Positions 25,198 through 34,435 are shown, numbered from the stretch's first letter. The stretch: DNA of 64,000 nucleotides from JACPRB01 sp964468745 (GCA_964468745.1 CAYXVY010000337.1:1-64000); one strand, 5' to 3'. Numbers and translations are program-made. Notes: generated by a model from the sequence alone, not told the origin.

Positions 25198-26096
25198 CGT
25201 CGATCGAGCGCCCCGCGCAGGAGCCCGCCGTGCTTCGCGAGCTGCTCTTCCGCTTCCTTGCGCGAGCAGCCGCGCCGGAGCATGACCACCGCGACTTTGG
25301 TCCTGCTCCCGGAATCCGTGAGCGCCCTGTCCGCCGTGCGATCATCGACGCCGGTCAGCGTTCGCAGGATTCGTCGCGCGCGCGCGCGCAGCTTCTCGGA
25401 CTTCGGCTGGAGATCGACCATCAAGTTTTCGTAAACCTTTCCGAGCCGCACCATGCTCGCGACGGTGAGCATGTTGAGGACGAGCTTCGTCGCCGTGCCC
25501 GCCTTCAATCGTGTCGAGCCGGTGATCACCTCGGGACCCGGCGAGATGCCTATGACGACATCGGCGCAGCCGGGCGGGATGTGATCGCGATTGCACGTTA
25601 CCAGGATCGTGCCGGCTTTTCGGCGCCGCGCCTGCGCGAGCGCGGATTGAACGAACGGCGTGACGCCGCTGGCGGCGATCCCGACGACGACGTCCCTTGA
25701 TTTGACGGCGCGGGTCGCGCGCGCGCCCGCCTTACGATCGTCTTCGGCCCCCTCGATGCTCCCGAAGACAGCTTTCGCCCCGCCCGCAATGACCGCGCTC
25801 ACGAGGCCGGGCGGCGTGTCGAACGTCGGCGGGCATTCCGCCGCCTCGATGACGCCGAGCCTCCCGCTCGTGCCGGCGCCCACGAAGAGGACGCGACCGT
25901 CCTGTTTGAGACGATCGACCATGAGATCGACGGCCTCAACGATGGAGGAGGACTCCGCCGCGACGGCGTGCGGGACGAGCGCGTCCTCCTGCGCCAGGAG
26001 GGACACGATTCCGCGCGTGGGAAGCCGGTCGAGATCCCATGAGCGCACGTTGCGCTGCTCGGTGGCGAGGGTGTCGAACCGGCGCGAAGTCGCCAT
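25194..26096 (-). CDS. murQ: N-acetylmuramic acid 6-phosphate etherase
   Basis: 300 residues. It cleaves the lactyl ether of MurNAc 6-phosphate to GlcNAc 6-phosphate and lactate, the step after AnmK. The SIS sugar-isomerase fold is visible as VLFVGAGTSGRLGVIEAAECPPTF, which holds the catalytic Glu in GVIEA. Further blocks are VVGIAASGVTPFV and the family signature YENLMVDLQPKSEKLRARA. The C-terminal helical hairpin is typical. It is cytoplasmic. nagZ, anmK and murQ in the same 6 kb imply active peptidoglycan turnover and hence a true murein wall. Confidence 0.95.
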   Translation of the reverse strand: MATSRRFDTLATEQRNVRSWDLDRLPTRGIVSLLAQEDALVPHAVAAESSSIVEAVDLMVDRLKQDGRVLFVGAGTSGRLGVIEAAECPPTFDTPPGLVSAVIAGGAKAVFGSIEGAEDDRKAGARATRAVKSRDVVVGIAASGVTPFVQSALAQARRRKAGTILVTCNRDHIPPGCADVVIGISPGPEVITGSTRLKAGTATKLVLNMLTVASMVRLGKVYENLMVDLQPKSEKLRARARRILRTLTGVDDRTADRALTDSGSRTKVAVVMLRRGCSRKEAEEQLAKHGGLLRGALDRR

Positions 26097-26109
26097 TGCG
26101 CGATTGTAA

Positions 26110-27288
26110 CTATCTGAGACTTTGAACGCGCATCTTCGCGAGGCGCTCCCCGGCCGCGCGGAGCGTCTCGGGCTTCTTACAGAAGGCGAAGCGCACCTGG
26201 CCGTAACCGTCGCGCGGATTGCGATAGAACGAACTGCCGGGGACGGCGGCGACGCCGATCGACTCGCACATCCAGCGCGCGAACTCGGTGTCGGTCTTGT
26301 AGCCGAACGGCGCGATGTCGGTCATCACGTAATACGCCCCCTCGGGCGCGCCCCCCACCGGCGCAAGCCCCGCGTTGTCGAGGCACTTCATGAACACCGC
26401 GCGGCGCTCGCCGTACTCTTTCGCGAGCGAACGATACGAGCGGTCGCCCTGCTCCAGGAGGCTCGCGGCCGCCTCCTGCAGCGGATGAGGCGCGCCGACC
26501 GTGAGAAAGTCGTGCACCTTTCGAATCGCGCCTGCGATTCGCGGCGGGGCGATTGCGAACCCGAGCCGCCAACCGGTGACGCAGAACGTCTTGGAGAGCG
26601 CGCTCACCGTCACGGTGCGTTCGGACATGCCGTCGAGCGTGGCGATCGATACGTGGCGCCCCTCGTAGACGATGTGCTCGTAGACCTCGTCGGTGATGGC
26701 GAGCACGTCGTGCTTGCGGCAGAGCGCGGCGATGCGCGAGAGTTCGTCGCGCGTGAACACCTTGCCGGTCGGATTGTTCGGCGTGTTGACGATGATTGCG
26801 CGCGTTCGCTTGCCGAACGCACGTGCGAGTTCGCGATCGTCGAACGTCCAGTCGGGCGGGCGGAGGCGCACGAATCGCGGCTTCGCGCCGGAGAGGATCG
26901 CGTCGGGGCCGTAGTTTTCGTAGAACGGCTCGAAGATGATAACCTCGTCGCCTGGGTCGATCGTCGCGAGGAGGGACGCGATCATGGCCTCGGTCGCGCC
27001 GCATGTGACGGTCACCATCGTTTCGGGATCGACCGTCATGCGGTTGAACGCCGCGTACTTTTTCGCCAGGGCCGCGCGCAGACGCTTCGTCCCCCACGTG
27101 ATCGCGTACTGGTTGACGTCGTTCTGGATGGCCACGCAGGCCGCGCGCTTCAGTTCCTCGGGGGCGGGAAAGTCGGGGAATCCCTGCGCGAGGTTGATGG
27201 CGCCGTGCTGGTTCGCGAGCCGCGTCATCTCGCGGATGACGCTCTCGGTGAACAGGGCGGCCTTCTTCGAGACGAAGCTTCGCGGCAC
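26110..27288 (-). CDS. class I/II pyridoxal-phosphate aminotransferase
   Basis: 392 residues; GTG start. It is a fold-type I aminotransferase of the kynurenine/methionine/aspartate group. NLAQGFPDFPAPEEL lies near the N-terminus, NTPNNPTGKVFT at 168-179 and ITDEVYEHIVY with D200. The PLP lysine is K233 in SALSKTFCVTGWR, and the substrate-carboxylate arginine lies in the late YGQVRFAFC block. The closest recall is YbdL-like methionine aminotransferase, but substrate choice cannot be read from sequence alone. It lies 13 bp downstream of murQ's start region on the same strand, so possibly the leading gene of that operon. Confidence 0.9.
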   Translation of the reverse strand: MPRSFVSKKAALFTESVIREMTRLANQHGAINLAQGFPDFPAPEELKRAACVAIQNDVNQYAITWGTKRLRAALAKKYAAFNRMTVDPETMVTVTCGATEAMIASLLATIDPGDEVIIFEPFYENYGPDAILSGAKPRFVRLRPPDWTFDDRELARAFGKRTRAIIVNTPNNPTGKVFTRDELSRIAALCRKHDVLAITDEVYEHIVYEGRHVSIATLDGMSERTVTVSALSKTFCVTGWRLGFAIAPPRIAGAIRKVHDFLTVGAPHPLQEAAASLLEQGDRSYRSLAKEYGERRAVFMKCLDNAGLAPVGGAPEGAYYVMTDIAPFGYKTDTEFARWMCESIGVAAVPGSSFYRNPRDGYGQVRFAFCKKPETLRAAGERLAKMRVQSLR

Positions 27289-27392
27289 AGCGGTAGCTTA
27301 GAACGCACCGGGGGCGCCGCGAAGAAAGAACCGCACGCGCCAGCGCCGCGGGGCGTCCAATACCGGAACGGGACCTGGCCGCGCGGCGCGGG

Positions 27393-27398
27393 TATAAT
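27393..27398 (+). promoter_or_regulatory. TATAAT -10 element of the type VII-like operon
   Basis: Perfect -10 hexamer 26 nt upstream of the ATG at 27424; no good -35. A GGGAGGG ribosome site lies between. It is the only obvious promoter before the four-gene secretion-like operon. Confidence 0.55.
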
Positions 27399-27423
27399 CG
27401 ATTGTCCACGGGAGGGCGAACCC

Positions 27424-27696
27424 ATGCCGAAAGCCATCGTCGACCCCGGCGAGCTGCGCCAGTTCACCGCCGAGCTCAAACGATTCAACAACGATCTCAA
27501 GGAGCGGGCGTCCGGAATCCACCAGCGATTCATGAAGCTGGGGGAGACGTGGCAGGACCAGGAGCACGCGAAGTTCGCCGAAGTGTTCGAGCACATGGTC
27601 CGGGCGCTCACGCAGTTTGCAGACGCCGCGGACAAGCACATCCCGTTCCTGCTGCGCAAGGCGGAGAAGATCCAGGAGTACCTCGACCAGAGGTGA
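27424..27696 (+). CDS. WXG100-like protein
   Basis: 90 residues, all helical, with no signal peptide. The central turn W43-Q-D45 is followed by F after five residues (WQDQEHAKFAEVF), which is the helix-turn-helix WXG100 pattern with Asp in place of Gly. The helices on either side (residues 10-40 and 48-88) would form the usual four-helix dimer. Such proteins are secreted by type VII systems as helical hairpins. The start is set by GGGAGGG eight bases before the ATG. It is the first gene of an operon that ends in an FtsK/EssC-like ATPase. Confidence 0.8.
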   Translation: MPKAIVDPGELRQFTAELKRFNNDLKERASGIHQRFMKLGETWQDQEHAKFAEVFEHMVRALTQFADAADKHIPFLLRKAEKIQEYLDQR

Positions 27697-27702
27697 TCGC
27701 CC

Positions 27703-28203
27703 ATGTCAGGCAAGCCCGCGCGGATCGATTCCCCCGAAGTCATCAAGGAACTTCGCGTGCAGTTCGCGAAGTTCGACGAGGCCTGCCGGCAGGCGCTCTC
27801 CGGGTGCGATTCGGAAGTCAAGGCGACCGACTCGTGGCTGCGCAGCGACCAGCGGATCTTCCTGAAGATGCAGGTGCGCAAGTGCGACGAGGCGGTGAAT
27901 GTGGCGCAGTCCGAATACAACGCGGCGCGCTGGGGGGCGGCGGATTTGAGCCGCTCCACCGGGATGGAGGAGAAGCGCGCGCTCGATCGGGCGAAGCGCC
28001 GCAAGGAGGAGGCGGATGGCCGCGTCGCCGCCCTCGAACGGTGGAGCGTGCGGCTGGAGGACTCCGTCGACAAGCTGAGGAAGCCCTGCATCGTCCTGTC
28101 GAATCTGCTTAATCACAACACGCCGAGGGCGATGGCAAGCATCGACCGGATGCTCGACAGTCTCGAGGAGTACTTCAGGCCTTCGCCTCCGGAGGGCGCA
28201 TGA
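27703..28203 (+). CDS. helical protein of the type VII-like operon
   Basis: 166 residues, entirely helical and rich in Lys/Arg/Glu/Asp, with no signal peptide and no WXG turn. Segments such as SEVKATDSWLRSDQRIF and VAALERWSVRLEDSVDKLRK suggest long coiled helices. The size and position, between two WXG100-like proteins, suggest a secreted partner, chaperone or structural component. No family is recognised. The start is 6 bp after the first WXG gene, and the last four bases overlap the third gene. Confidence 0.75.
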   Translation: MSGKPARIDSPEVIKELRVQFAKFDEACRQALSGCDSEVKATDSWLRSDQRIFLKMQVRKCDEAVNVAQSEYNAARWGAADLSRSTGMEEKRALDRAKRRKEEADGRVAALERWSVRLEDSVDKLRKPCIVLSNLLNHNTPRAMASIDRMLDSLEEYFRPSPPEGA

Positions 28204-28421
28204 GCAGTCATACCGCCGGAGGGTACGGTCCGGCGCTGGCCGGCGCGCTCAAGGACCTCAATGCGTACTGGGAGCGCACGGCGTTCGCATGGAACGACGC
28301 GGCGCGCGATAAGTTCGAAAAGGAGCACCTGCGGGATTTTGCGGAAGCCATCCGCTCGGCGGCCAACGCGCTCGATCAGATCGAGGCGCTCGTGCGGCAG
28401 GTGCGGAAGGAGTGCGGCTAG
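28200..28421 (+). CDS. second WXG100-like protein, short
   Basis: 73 residues. The turn W31-N-D33 with F five residues later (WNDAARDKFEKEH) has exactly the same W-x-D-x5-F spacing as the 90-residue protein of this operon, so the two are probably paralogues. Helices flank the turn. It is shorter than the usual 100 residues because the first helix is brief and glycine-rich. The stop is 7 bp before the ATPase start. It may form a heterodimer with the first protein, as EsxA/EsxB do. Confidence 0.75.
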   Translation: MSSHTAGGYGPALAGALKDLNAYWERTAFAWNDAARDKFEKEHLRDFAEAIRSAANALDQIEALVRQVRKECG

Positions 28422-28428
28422 ACCTGCG

Positions 28429-31400
28429 ATGACCATCCACAACGTTGACGTTCTGCGCGCGCGCGTCGGCGGGCTCCAGTCGCAGCTGCAGGAGGTCCTT
28501 GCAGCGCGCGATTCCGAAAAGAACGCGTCGGCCGGCGTGCGGACGGAGGCCGAGGAGGTGCTCAACGAGGCGATCCTGAAGGCGAAGGCCGAATTCGACG
28601 AAGCCTGCGGGCGGCTCGAGGAACAGGCTTCGCGTCAGCGGGCGGAGATCGAGGCGCAGCATGCGCAGAATCTCGAGCGCGTCGAACGCGCGTTCGGTCG
28701 CACTGCCGCGCAGGCCGAGGAGAGTGCGACGCAGGAGCGCACCAGGATCGATGACGAGAGGCGTCGGGTGCGCGCGGATGCCCTGGGCTGGCCCGCCAGC
28801 GCGCGCGAGCTTTCAGACGCCCTCGAGGAGGTTGCCGGGCTCCTCGAGCGCGCCCGCAGCCTGCGCGAGGAGATCGCGGTCTTCGCGGCGACGGTGCGAA
28901 TCCGGGTCCACGATTCGTCCGATGCGCGGCTTCCCGAGGGCATGCGTCCGGCGCGGATCTGCGGGACGGCGCGGACACGCCTCGACGAGACGGAGAAGCT
29001 CTTCGCGGAACGGCGGCGCGAGTCGTGGGTGTCGCTCGTCCGGTCGAGCCGGCTCGTCACGCTCGGGTGCATCGTTCTGATGCTGCACGCGGGGATCTAC
29101 TTCGCCCTGCAGAAGTTCAAGGCCGATCAGATGCAGACGATCCAGTTGATCGTCCCCATCAGCTGCTTCGGCTTCCTGCTGGTGACCGTCCTTTTCGTGC
29201 ACACCATGAAGCAGCGGGCGTGGGGTGCGATCGAGCCCCTGTATAAGGACGTCGCGGAGGTGGAAGCGCTCCTTCGGCACCGCCAATCGTGGTTGAAGGA
29301 CGAGGACCAGCGGAAGCGCGGGGAGCTCGAGTGGGGGAAGCAGCGCGCGCTGACTGAAGCCGAAGAGAGGCTGTCCGCGCGCGATCGCGACGTGAGGCGC
29401 ACGAGCGCGACGACCGTGGAAGCCATCGACACGCAGAAGGCCGAGGCGGTGGAACGCAGCGTCCACCATCGCGATCGCCAGTTCGCCCAGCATGCGAAGG
29501 ACCAGGAGCTGGCGGTGGCCGCCACGCGCGAGCAGCACGAACGCGCCCTCGGGGAAGCGCGGGGGGCTCATGCGAACAGGCTCAAGCAGATCGACGAGAA
29601 GGTGCTGCAGGCGACGGACGAACTGGCGCGGCGGTGGACGCAGGTGATTGAGGAATTCCAGCGCGCGTCGTCGAAGGATTGCGGGGAGAGCCGGGCCGCG
29701 CACGCGCCGTGGAGCGACCCGCGCTGGCGCGATCTGAAGATGGGCGGCTCGTTTCCGGAGGGCGTCCGTCTCGGAGAAGTGAGGTTCGACGTCAATACGC
29801 TCGCCCCCCCGCCGGGCGACGACCCCCGCTTCGCGTGCCCGGGAGACGGCGCCGTGTCGCTGCCGCTCGATGTGGCCTTCCCCGGACTCGGAAGCCTCGT
29901 GCTCAATGCGGACGGCGCAACGCGCGACCGCGCGCTGGGCGCCCTATTCAACACGGTCCTGCGGATCCTCTGCTCCTTCCCGCCGGGCAAGGCGAAGTTC
30001 ACGCTCTTCGATCCGGTGGGGCTTGGGCAGAGCTTCTCGGCGCTCATGCATCTGGCGGATCACGATGAGACGCTCGTGGGCGGGCGTATCTGGACGGAGC
30101 CGGCGCACATCGAAAAGCGGCTCGCCGAACTGACGGAGCACATCGAGAAGGTCATCCAGAAGTACCTGCGCAACAAGTATCTCACGATCGACGAGTACAA
30201 CCGCGAAGTCGGGCCGATGGCCGAGGCGTACCGCTTCCTCGTCATCGCGGACTTCCCGTCGGGATTCAGCGAACTGGCCCTGGAGAGGCTCGCAAGCATC
30301 GCGCGCAGCGGCGCGCGTTGCGGCGTGATATTGCTGATCCTGCGCGACAGGCGGCAAAAGCTGCCGGCGGCGGCGGACCGTGCGACGCTGGAAACCGGTA
30401 GCCTCCCGATCGACGCGATTGAGGGCGGATTCCTCGCCGGAGACAAGACGGTCCGGCAGGGAACCCTGACCGTCGAGGCTCCGCCTCCGCCCGAGGCGCT
30501 GAATGCGCTGCTTCGCGCCGTCGGCAAGCAGAGCGCCGATGCACGGCGCGTAGAGATTCCGTTCGAGATCATCGCGCCGAAGCAGGACGCGGCGTGGAGC
30601 CTCAGCACCGAGTCAGGGATCCGCATCCCGCTCGGTCGTGCCGGGGCGGACCGCCTGCAGCACCTCGATCTCGGCCGCGGCACCGCGCAACACGCGCTTA
30701 TCGCGGGCAAGACGGGGTCGGGCAAGTCGACGCTCTTCCACGTCGCGATCACGAACGCGGCGCTCTGGTACGCGCCGCACGAGCTGGAACTGTATCTGAT
30801 CGACTTCAAGAAGGGCGTCGAGTTCAAGACCTACGCGGTGAACGCGCTGCCGCACGCGCGGGTGATCGCGATCGAGAGCGATCGGGAGTTCGGCGTCAGC
30901 GTGCTGCGGCGCGTCTACAACGAGCTCGGCCTGCGCGCGGAGCGATTCCGCGCGAGGGAAGTGCAGGAATTCGCGGGATACCGTCTCGCATGCCCGACGG
31001 AGCTGCTGCCGCGGACGCTCCTGATGATCGACGAATTCCAGGAGTTCTTCACGGAGGAGGACGCGATCGCGCAGGAGGCGGCGCTGCTGCTCGACCGGAT
31101 CGTCCGCCAGGGCCGTGCGTTCGGTGTACACGTCGTGCTCGGGTCGCAGACGCTCGGCGGCTCGTACACGCTCGCCAAGAGCACGCTCGGACAGATGGCG
31201 GTCCGCATTGCGCTCCCCTGCAGCGAGGCGGACTCGTATCTCATCCTGAGCGACGACAACGCGGCGGCGCGGCTGCTCTCTCGGCCCGGCGAGGCGATCT
31301 ACAACGACAAGGCGGGTACCATCGAGGGGAACGACCCGTTCCAGATCGCGTGGCTCCCTGACTCCGTGCGCGACGCGAAGCTCGACTGGGTGCGGGAGCG

Positions 31401-32343
31401 CGCCGCGCGGGACGGCGTGCGCGGACTGGAGCCGGTGACCGTGTTCGAGGGTAACGTCCCCGCGGATATCCGCAAGAATCCGTTGCTGAAGGAGCGCCTG
31501 GAGAAGCGCGGCGCGATCGCGGGCGAGCCGTGCGCCTGGATCGGCGAGGCGAACGCAATCAAGGGGCCGACGGAGGTGCGCTTCAAGAATCAGCGGGGCG
31601 GCAACCTGCTGATCGTAGGTCAGCAGCGGGAGTCGGCCTTGTCGGTCGCGTGCTCGTCGATCGTGAGCCTCGCGGCCGCGCACGCCCCGTCGGCGGCGCG
31701 GTTCATCGTGCTCGACGGCAGCCCTCCCGAGCTCGGGCACGGGCAGCACTTCGCGGAGCTGGCGCAGTCGGTTCCGCACGGCGTGGAGGTGGTCGATTAC
31801 GCGAACATCCCGCAGCTGATGGAGGAGCTCGACGCCGAAGTGACGGGTCGGCTCGACGGCACGAAGCCGACGGACCGGCGCATTTTTCTGTTCATCCACG
31901 ACATCCAGCGATTCCGGAAACTGCGGCAGGGGGACGAGCTGGATTTCTCCTCGAGCGAGGAGAAGAAGCGAACGCCCGATAAGTGCTTCGCGAACGTGCT
32001 GGGCGAGGGGCCGGCGCTGCGCGTGCACACGATCGTGTGGTGCGACTCCCTGAGCAACCTACAGCGCATGTTGACGCGCAAGCTTACGAAGGAATTCGAC
32101 ATTCGCGTGCTGTTCCAGATGAGCGCGACGGATTCGTCCGAGCTGATCGACTCGCCGCAGGCGGGCAAGCTCGGGCTGTACCGCGGCCTGCTCTTCGTGG
32201 AGGAAGCGGGGACGGTCGAGAAATTCCGTCCGTACGCGATGCCGGATGCGGAGACGGTACGCGGGTTCGGGCAGGCGATGCGGGGCGGTGACGCGGCGAG
32301 TCCTCCCCGCATACCTCCGTCGGGCGAAGTCGTGAAGGGATAA
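28429..32343 (+). CDS. FtsK/SpoIIIE-type (EssC/EccC-like) membrane ATPase
   Basis: 1304 residues from the ATG at 28429. A coiled-coil N-terminus (1-200) is followed by two membrane helices (about 209-227 and 238-259) and another coiled coil (265-430). Three RecA-like modules follow. The first (about 475-680) has a degraded P-loop but a RFLVIADFP Walker-B-like strand. The second holds an intact Walker A GKTGSGKS (760-767) and Walker B LLMIDEF (863-869). The third (about 1045-1300) again lacks a Walker A (IVGQQRESAL) but keeps FLFIHDIQRF. This matches the three-ATPase plan of type VII secretion motors, with helices between coiled coils instead of FHA domains. It would power export of the WXG100-like proteins encoded upstream. 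No EccB/D/E or mycosin is present in the window. Confidence 0.88.
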   Translation: MTIHNVDVLRARVGGLQSQLQEVLAARDSEKNASAGVRTEAEEVLNEAILKAKAEFDEACGRLEEQASRQRAEIEAQHAQNLERVERAFGRTAAQAEESATQERTRIDDERRRVRADALGWPASARELSDALEEVAGLLERARSLREEIAVFAATVRIRVHDSSDARLPEGMRPARICGTARTRLDETEKLFAERRRESWVSLVRSSRLVTLGCIVLMLHAGIYFALQKFKADQMQTIQLIVPISCFGFLLVTVLFVHTMKQRAWGAIEPLYKDVAEVEALLRHRQSWLKDEDQRKRGELEWGKQRALTEAEERLSARDRDVRRTSATTVEAIDTQKAEAVERSVHHRDRQFAQHAKDQELAVAATREQHERALGEARGAHANRLKQIDEKVLQATDELARRWTQVIEEFQRASSKDCGESRAAHAPWSDPRWRDLKMGGSFPEGVRLGEVRFDVNTLAPPPGDDPRFACPGDGAVSLPLDVAFPGLGSLVLNADGATRDRALGALFNTVLRILCSFPPGKAKFTLFDPVGLGQSFSALMHLADHDETLVGGRIWTEPAHIEKRLAELTEHIEKVIQKYLRNKYLTIDEYNREVGPMAEAYRFLVIADFPSGFSELALERLASIARSGARCGVILLILRDRRQKLPAAADRATLETGSLPIDAIEGGFLAGDKTVRQGTLTVEAPPPPEALNALLRAVGKQSADARRVEIPFEIIAPKQDAAWSLSTESGIRIPLGRAGADRLQHLDLGRGTAQHALIAGKTGSGKSTLFHVAITNAALWYAPHELELYLIDFKKGVEFKTYAVNALPHARVIAIESDREFGVSVLRRVYNELGLRAERFRAREVQEFAGYRLACPTELLPRTLLMIDEFQEFFTEEDAIAQEAALLLDRIVRQGRAFGVHVVLGSQTLGGSYTLAKSTLGQMAVRIALPCSEADSYLILSDDNAAARLLSRPGEAIYNDKAGTIEGNDPFQIAWLPDSVRDAKLDWVRERAARDGVRGLEPVTVFEGNVPADIRKNPLLKERLEKRGAIAGEPCAWIGEANAIKGPTEVRFKNQRGGNLLIVGQQRESALSVACSSIVSLAAAHAPSAARFIVLDGSPPELGHGQHFAELAQSVPHGVEVVDYANIPQLMEELDAEVTGRLDGTKPTDRRIFLFIHDIQRFRKLRQGDELDFSSSEEKKRTPDKCFANVLGEGPALRVHTIVWCDSLSNLQRMLTRKLTKEFDIRVLFQMSATDSSELIDSPQAGKLGLYRGLLFVEEAGTVEKFRPYAMPDAETVRGFGQAMRGGDAASPPRIPPSGEVVKG

Positions 32344-32351
32344 CGAGCGTC

Positions 32352-32402
32352 ATGAGTGTTGAGTGACGAGTTCTGAGTACGGACGCGCGACTCAAGACTC
32401 TT
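32352..32402. repeat. GAGT-heptad intergenic element, copy B
   Basis: On the + strand it reads as TGAGTGT, TGAGTGA, CGAGTTC, TGAGTAC heptads, then GGACGCG and a reversed GACTCAAGACTC end. It shares the ordered core of GAGT units followed by GTACGGA with the element at 5697-5762. It fills the spacer between the ATPase gene and convergent dnaB. Confidence 0.6.
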
Positions 32403-32441
32403 CGCCCGCATTCCGTCCGTGTTGCATGACGCGAGCGCCGG

Positions 32442-33800
32442 CTATCCCTGCGACTTCGGGACCGTGAGCGGTTCGAAGCGCGCGTAGTCGGCGATGAAGG
32501 CGAGCTGGAATTCCCCCGTCGGCCCCGTGCGGTTCTTGGCGACAAGGACGTCGGCGATCCCTTTGCGCGTCGAGTTGGGGTCGGCCATGTCTTCGCGGAA
32601 GAGGAGCATGACGACGTCGGCGTCCTGTTCCAGCGAACCCGACTCGCGCAGGTCCGAGAGGCGCGGCTTGCGGTCGTCGCGCCCTTCTGGATTGCGGTTG
32701 AGCTGCGCGAGGACGAGCACCGGCACCTCAAGATCCTTCGAAAGCGACTTGAGTTGGTTCGAAACCATGGCGACCTCACGCTCGCGGCTGTCCGCCTTCG
32801 CGTGGACGAACTGCAGGTAGTCCACGACGATGAGCTGGATGTCGTGCTCGGCCTTCATGCGGCGCGCCCGTGCGCGCAGCTCCAGGATGCCGAGGTTCGA
32901 GCTGTCATCGATGAACAGCGGCGCTTCCGCCATGCGCCCGGCCGTGATGACGAGCCGCTGGTACTGGTCTTCCGGCACCATGCCGCGGCGCAGGTTGTGC
33001 GAGTTCACGCGTGCGCGCGAGCAGAGCATCTGCTGCGCGAGCATCTCGGCGGACATTTCGAGGCTGAAGAAGAGGACGGGCTTGTTCTGGTCCACCGCGA
33101 TGCGTTCGGCGATCCCCATCGCGAGCGACGATTTTCCGACCGATGGGCGCGCGGCAATGATGTAGAGCTGGCTCTTCTGCAAGCCGCTCGTGATCTCGTC
33201 GAGCTCGTAGAATCCAGTCGGCACGCCGAGGCAGCGGTCCTTCCGGTCGCGAAACTCGCCGATTTTTCCGATGAGGTCCTTGAGGATGTCGTTGATGCCC
33301 TGGATCTTTCCGGCGCCGCGCTTTGAAACCGCTTCGAAGATGAGCTGCTGAGCCTTGTCGAGGATCGAGTCGGGGTCTTCGCGAACCTGCGTGACCTCGC
33401 GGCGGATGATGCTGCACGCGTTGAGAAGCTGGCGCAGCACCGCCTTGTCGCGCACGATCTGCGCATACGCCGCCGCGTTCGTCGACACGGGGAACTGCTC
33501 GACGAGCGACATCAGGTATTCCGCGCCGCCAACCTCGTCGAGTTTGCCGAGACGCAGGAGTTCGTCCTTTACGATGACGGCGTCGACCTGTCGCTTGCCG
33601 ACGAAGAGGTGCTGGATGACGTCGAAGATGACCTGGTGGCGCCCGTCGTAGAACTCCTGCGGCTGGACATTCTCCATGACCTCGCCGATGATCCCGGAGT
33701 CGTAGATCATCGCGCCGAGGACGGCCATCTCCGCCTCGTCGCTGTGGGGCGGGACATGATCCGACAGGATGTCGGCCACCGGGACCGGATTGGCGGGCAT
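32442..33800 (-). CDS. dnaB: replicative DNA helicase DnaB
   Basis: 452 residues, standard length. It unwinds DNA at the replication fork as a hexamer. The N-terminal domain starts PPHSDEAEMAVLGAMI, and the RecA-type core shows Walker A ARPSVGKSS, FFSLEMSAEML, Walker B LIVVDYLQ and the arginine-rich end of the DnaB signature SDLRESGSLEQDADVV. No intein is present. It is the last gene of the conserved glmU-to-dnaB block. Confidence 0.97.
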   Translation of the reverse strand: MPANPVPVADILSDHVPPHSDEAEMAVLGAMIYDSGIIGEVMENVQPQEFYDGRHQVIFDVIQHLFVGKRQVDAVIVKDELLRLGKLDEVGGAEYLMSLVEQFPVSTNAAAYAQIVRDKAVLRQLLNACSIIRREVTQVREDPDSILDKAQQLIFEAVSKRGAGKIQGINDILKDLIGKIGEFRDRKDRCLGVPTGFYELDEITSGLQKSQLYIIAARPSVGKSSLAMGIAERIAVDQNKPVLFFSLEMSAEMLAQQMLCSRARVNSHNLRRGMVPEDQYQRLVITAGRMAEAPLFIDDSSNLGILELRARARRMKAEHDIQLIVVDYLQFVHAKADSREREVAMVSNQLKSLSKDLEVPVLVLAQLNRNPEGRDDRKPRLSDLRESGSLEQDADVVMLLFREDMADPNSTRKGIADVLVAKNRTGPTGEFQLAFIADYARFEPLTVPKSQG

Positions 33801-33882
33801 AACCCCTCTCTTCCCCGGATCCCGATCCCAGTCTCGATCCCGATCTAAGGACGGGGAGGGGATCCGTGCTGCTCGACTACGA

Positions 33883-34371
33883 CTACGACTTCGGCTCTTC
33901 CTTCTTCGTTTCCGCGGACAGCGGCTTGGTCGACAGGACCCACACTTTGAGCTTCGGCTTCACGTCGCGGTGCAGGTTGATTTCGACCTCGTACGTCCCC
34001 GTCTGCTTGATGGCCTCGCTGATCTCGACGGCCTTCGCCTCGACCTTGAGGCCCTTGTCGCGCAGTGCCTCCGTGATCATGCTCGGCGTGACGGATCCGT
34101 AGAGCTGCCCGCTCTCGTTCGTATTGACCTCGATCGAGATGCTGGCGACCTCGACGAGCTTTTCGGCGACGGCCTTGGCATCGATGATGAGCTTGGCGTC
34201 GGCCTTGGACTGGCGCCGCTTCTCGATCTCGAATTCGCGCTTGGCGCCCTCGGTCTGAAGCGAAGCAAGCTTGCGCGGCAGCAGGAAGTTGCGCGCGTAT
34301 CCGTCGCGGACATCGACGACCTCGCCGCGCTTACCGAGCTTATCCATGTCCTTCCACAGCATGACTTTCAT
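33883..34371 (-). CDS. rplI: 50S ribosomal protein L9
   Basis: 162 residues from the ATG at 34371, which has GAGG six bases upstream; two more in-frame ATG/GTT codons precede it without advantage. The N-terminal domain MKVMLWKDMDKLGKRGEVV with DVRDGYARNFLLP is the L9 signature, joined by a long helix to the C-terminal domain (SGQLYGSVTPSMI). The tail ends in a Lys/Glu-rich extension. It binds 23S rRNA. It is in one operon with rpsR, ssb and rpsF. Confidence 0.97.
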   Translation of the reverse strand: MKVMLWKDMDKLGKRGEVVDVRDGYARNFLLPRKLASLQTEGAKREFEIEKRRQSKADAKLIIDAKAVAEKLVEVASISIEVNTNESGQLYGSVTPSMITEALRDKGLKVEAKAVEISEAIKQTGTYEVEINLHRDVKPKLKVWVLSTKPLSAETKKEEPKS

Positions 34372-34435
34372 AACCATCCTCAATTCTAGCCCAGTCTTCG
34401 ATCCCCGGTCGGAATTCCCGCCGGGGGGGGACGTA

